NCBI GenBank assembly: GCA_963277665.1
Contig: OY728143.1
Location: 531,932,394-531,996,393, forward strand
DNA length: 64,000 bases
From: Viscum album
Lineage: Eukaryota > Streptophyta > Magnoliopsida > Santalales > Viscaceae
Direction of reading: 5' to 3'
Made by a program: the position numbers and the translations under genes. Within the stretch, counting starts at the first letter, position 1, and each line of letters starts with the position of its first letter. This document shows positions 63,956 through 64,000 of the stretch, piece by piece. Below the pieces are notes generated by a model. That model saw only the letters and a list, made by a program, of their open reading frames with translations. It was not told the DNA's origin and did no database searches.

Positions 63956-64000
63956 TGTAAACACCAAGAAATTTCAAGTAATTTTTTTCCTTAATTTCTT
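63956..64000 (+). repeat. Element 4, 3' LTR, truncated by window end
   Basis: The first 45 bp match the 5' LTR start at 58125 with five substitutions. The remainder lies outside the window. Confidence 0.9.

Larger units (their letters stand above)
58125..64000 (+). mobile_element. Element 4: internally deleted Ty3/gypsy chromovirus, right end outside window
   Basis: A plus-strand element with a 3.3-kb 5' LTR (58125-61416), an iMet PBS three bases later, an internal region of only about 2.5 kb, a purine tract, and the first 45 bp of the 3' LTR at the window edge. The interior keeps a gag-like part, a scrap of the RT/RNase H connection and the integrase C-terminus with a chromodomain trace; most of RT, RNase H and the integrase core are missing. 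Wording of the integrase end (YVHDTTHIIDHGELDID) is of the Tekay/Del chromovirus type. It is non-autonomous through deletion. The right target duplication lies outside the window. Confidence 0.93.

Overview
The window looks like nuclear heterochromatin of a seed plant with a large, repeat-filled genome. I find no intact host gene, rRNA gene, tRNA gene or CRISPR array. Everything I can identify is retrotransposon-derived. The plant assignment rests on three things: Ty3/gypsy polyproteins of the plant chromovirus type, primer binding sites for plant initiator-methionine tRNA, and very AT-rich, CpG-poor flanks typical of long-methylated DNA. The species cannot be named from this sequence.

Layout. 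1-8213: AT-rich sequence with nothing recognisable. 8214-18016: element 1, a structurally complete but coding-dead Ty3/gypsy chromovirus on the minus strand (LTRs 8219-10170 and 16111-18011, 5-bp target duplication ATATA, PBS, PPT, decayed gag, protease, RT, RNase H, integrase and chromodomain-like tail). 18017-20452: AT-rich spacer with a possible pair of short diverged direct repeats. 20453-32240: element 2, a much older plus-strand chromovirus with LTRs of about 3.3 kb and an internal region where gag, RT, RNase H, integrase and the C-terminal tail can still be followed through many stops. 32241-44995: about 12.7 kb of AT-rich DNA in which I see nothing. 44996-56984: element 3, a minus-strand LTR element with very long LTRs (4.7 kb), a 2.6-kb internal region without retroviral-type coding sequence, a degenerate PBS and a 5-bp duplication ACCAA; it resembles a non-autonomous large retrotransposon derivative and carries a tRNA-like SINE candidate. 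56985-58124: AT-rich spacer. 58125-64000: element 4, a plus-strand chromovirus with a 3.3-kb 5' LTR containing a GC-rich island and a higher-order tandem repeat, an internal region reduced to about 2.5 kb by deletions, and the first 45 bp of its 3' LTR at the window edge.

None of the elements can encode a working replication machinery. Reading frames are full of stops, and catalytic residues are replaced in RT (elements 1 and 2) and integrase (element 1). The elements sit side by side and are not nested. LTR divergence judged by eye gives the relative order: element 2 oldest, elements 1 and 3 intermediate, element 4 possibly youngest, although only 45 bp of its second LTR can be compared. Many stops are explained by C-to-T changes at glutamine and arginine codons, as expected from deamination of methylated cytosine.

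The least explained structures are the palindrome-rich repeat array in the leader of element 1, the GC-rich, repeat-bearing LTR of element 4, and the 15-bp identity across both outer junctions of element 3. I found no clear sign of a previously undescribed functional system.
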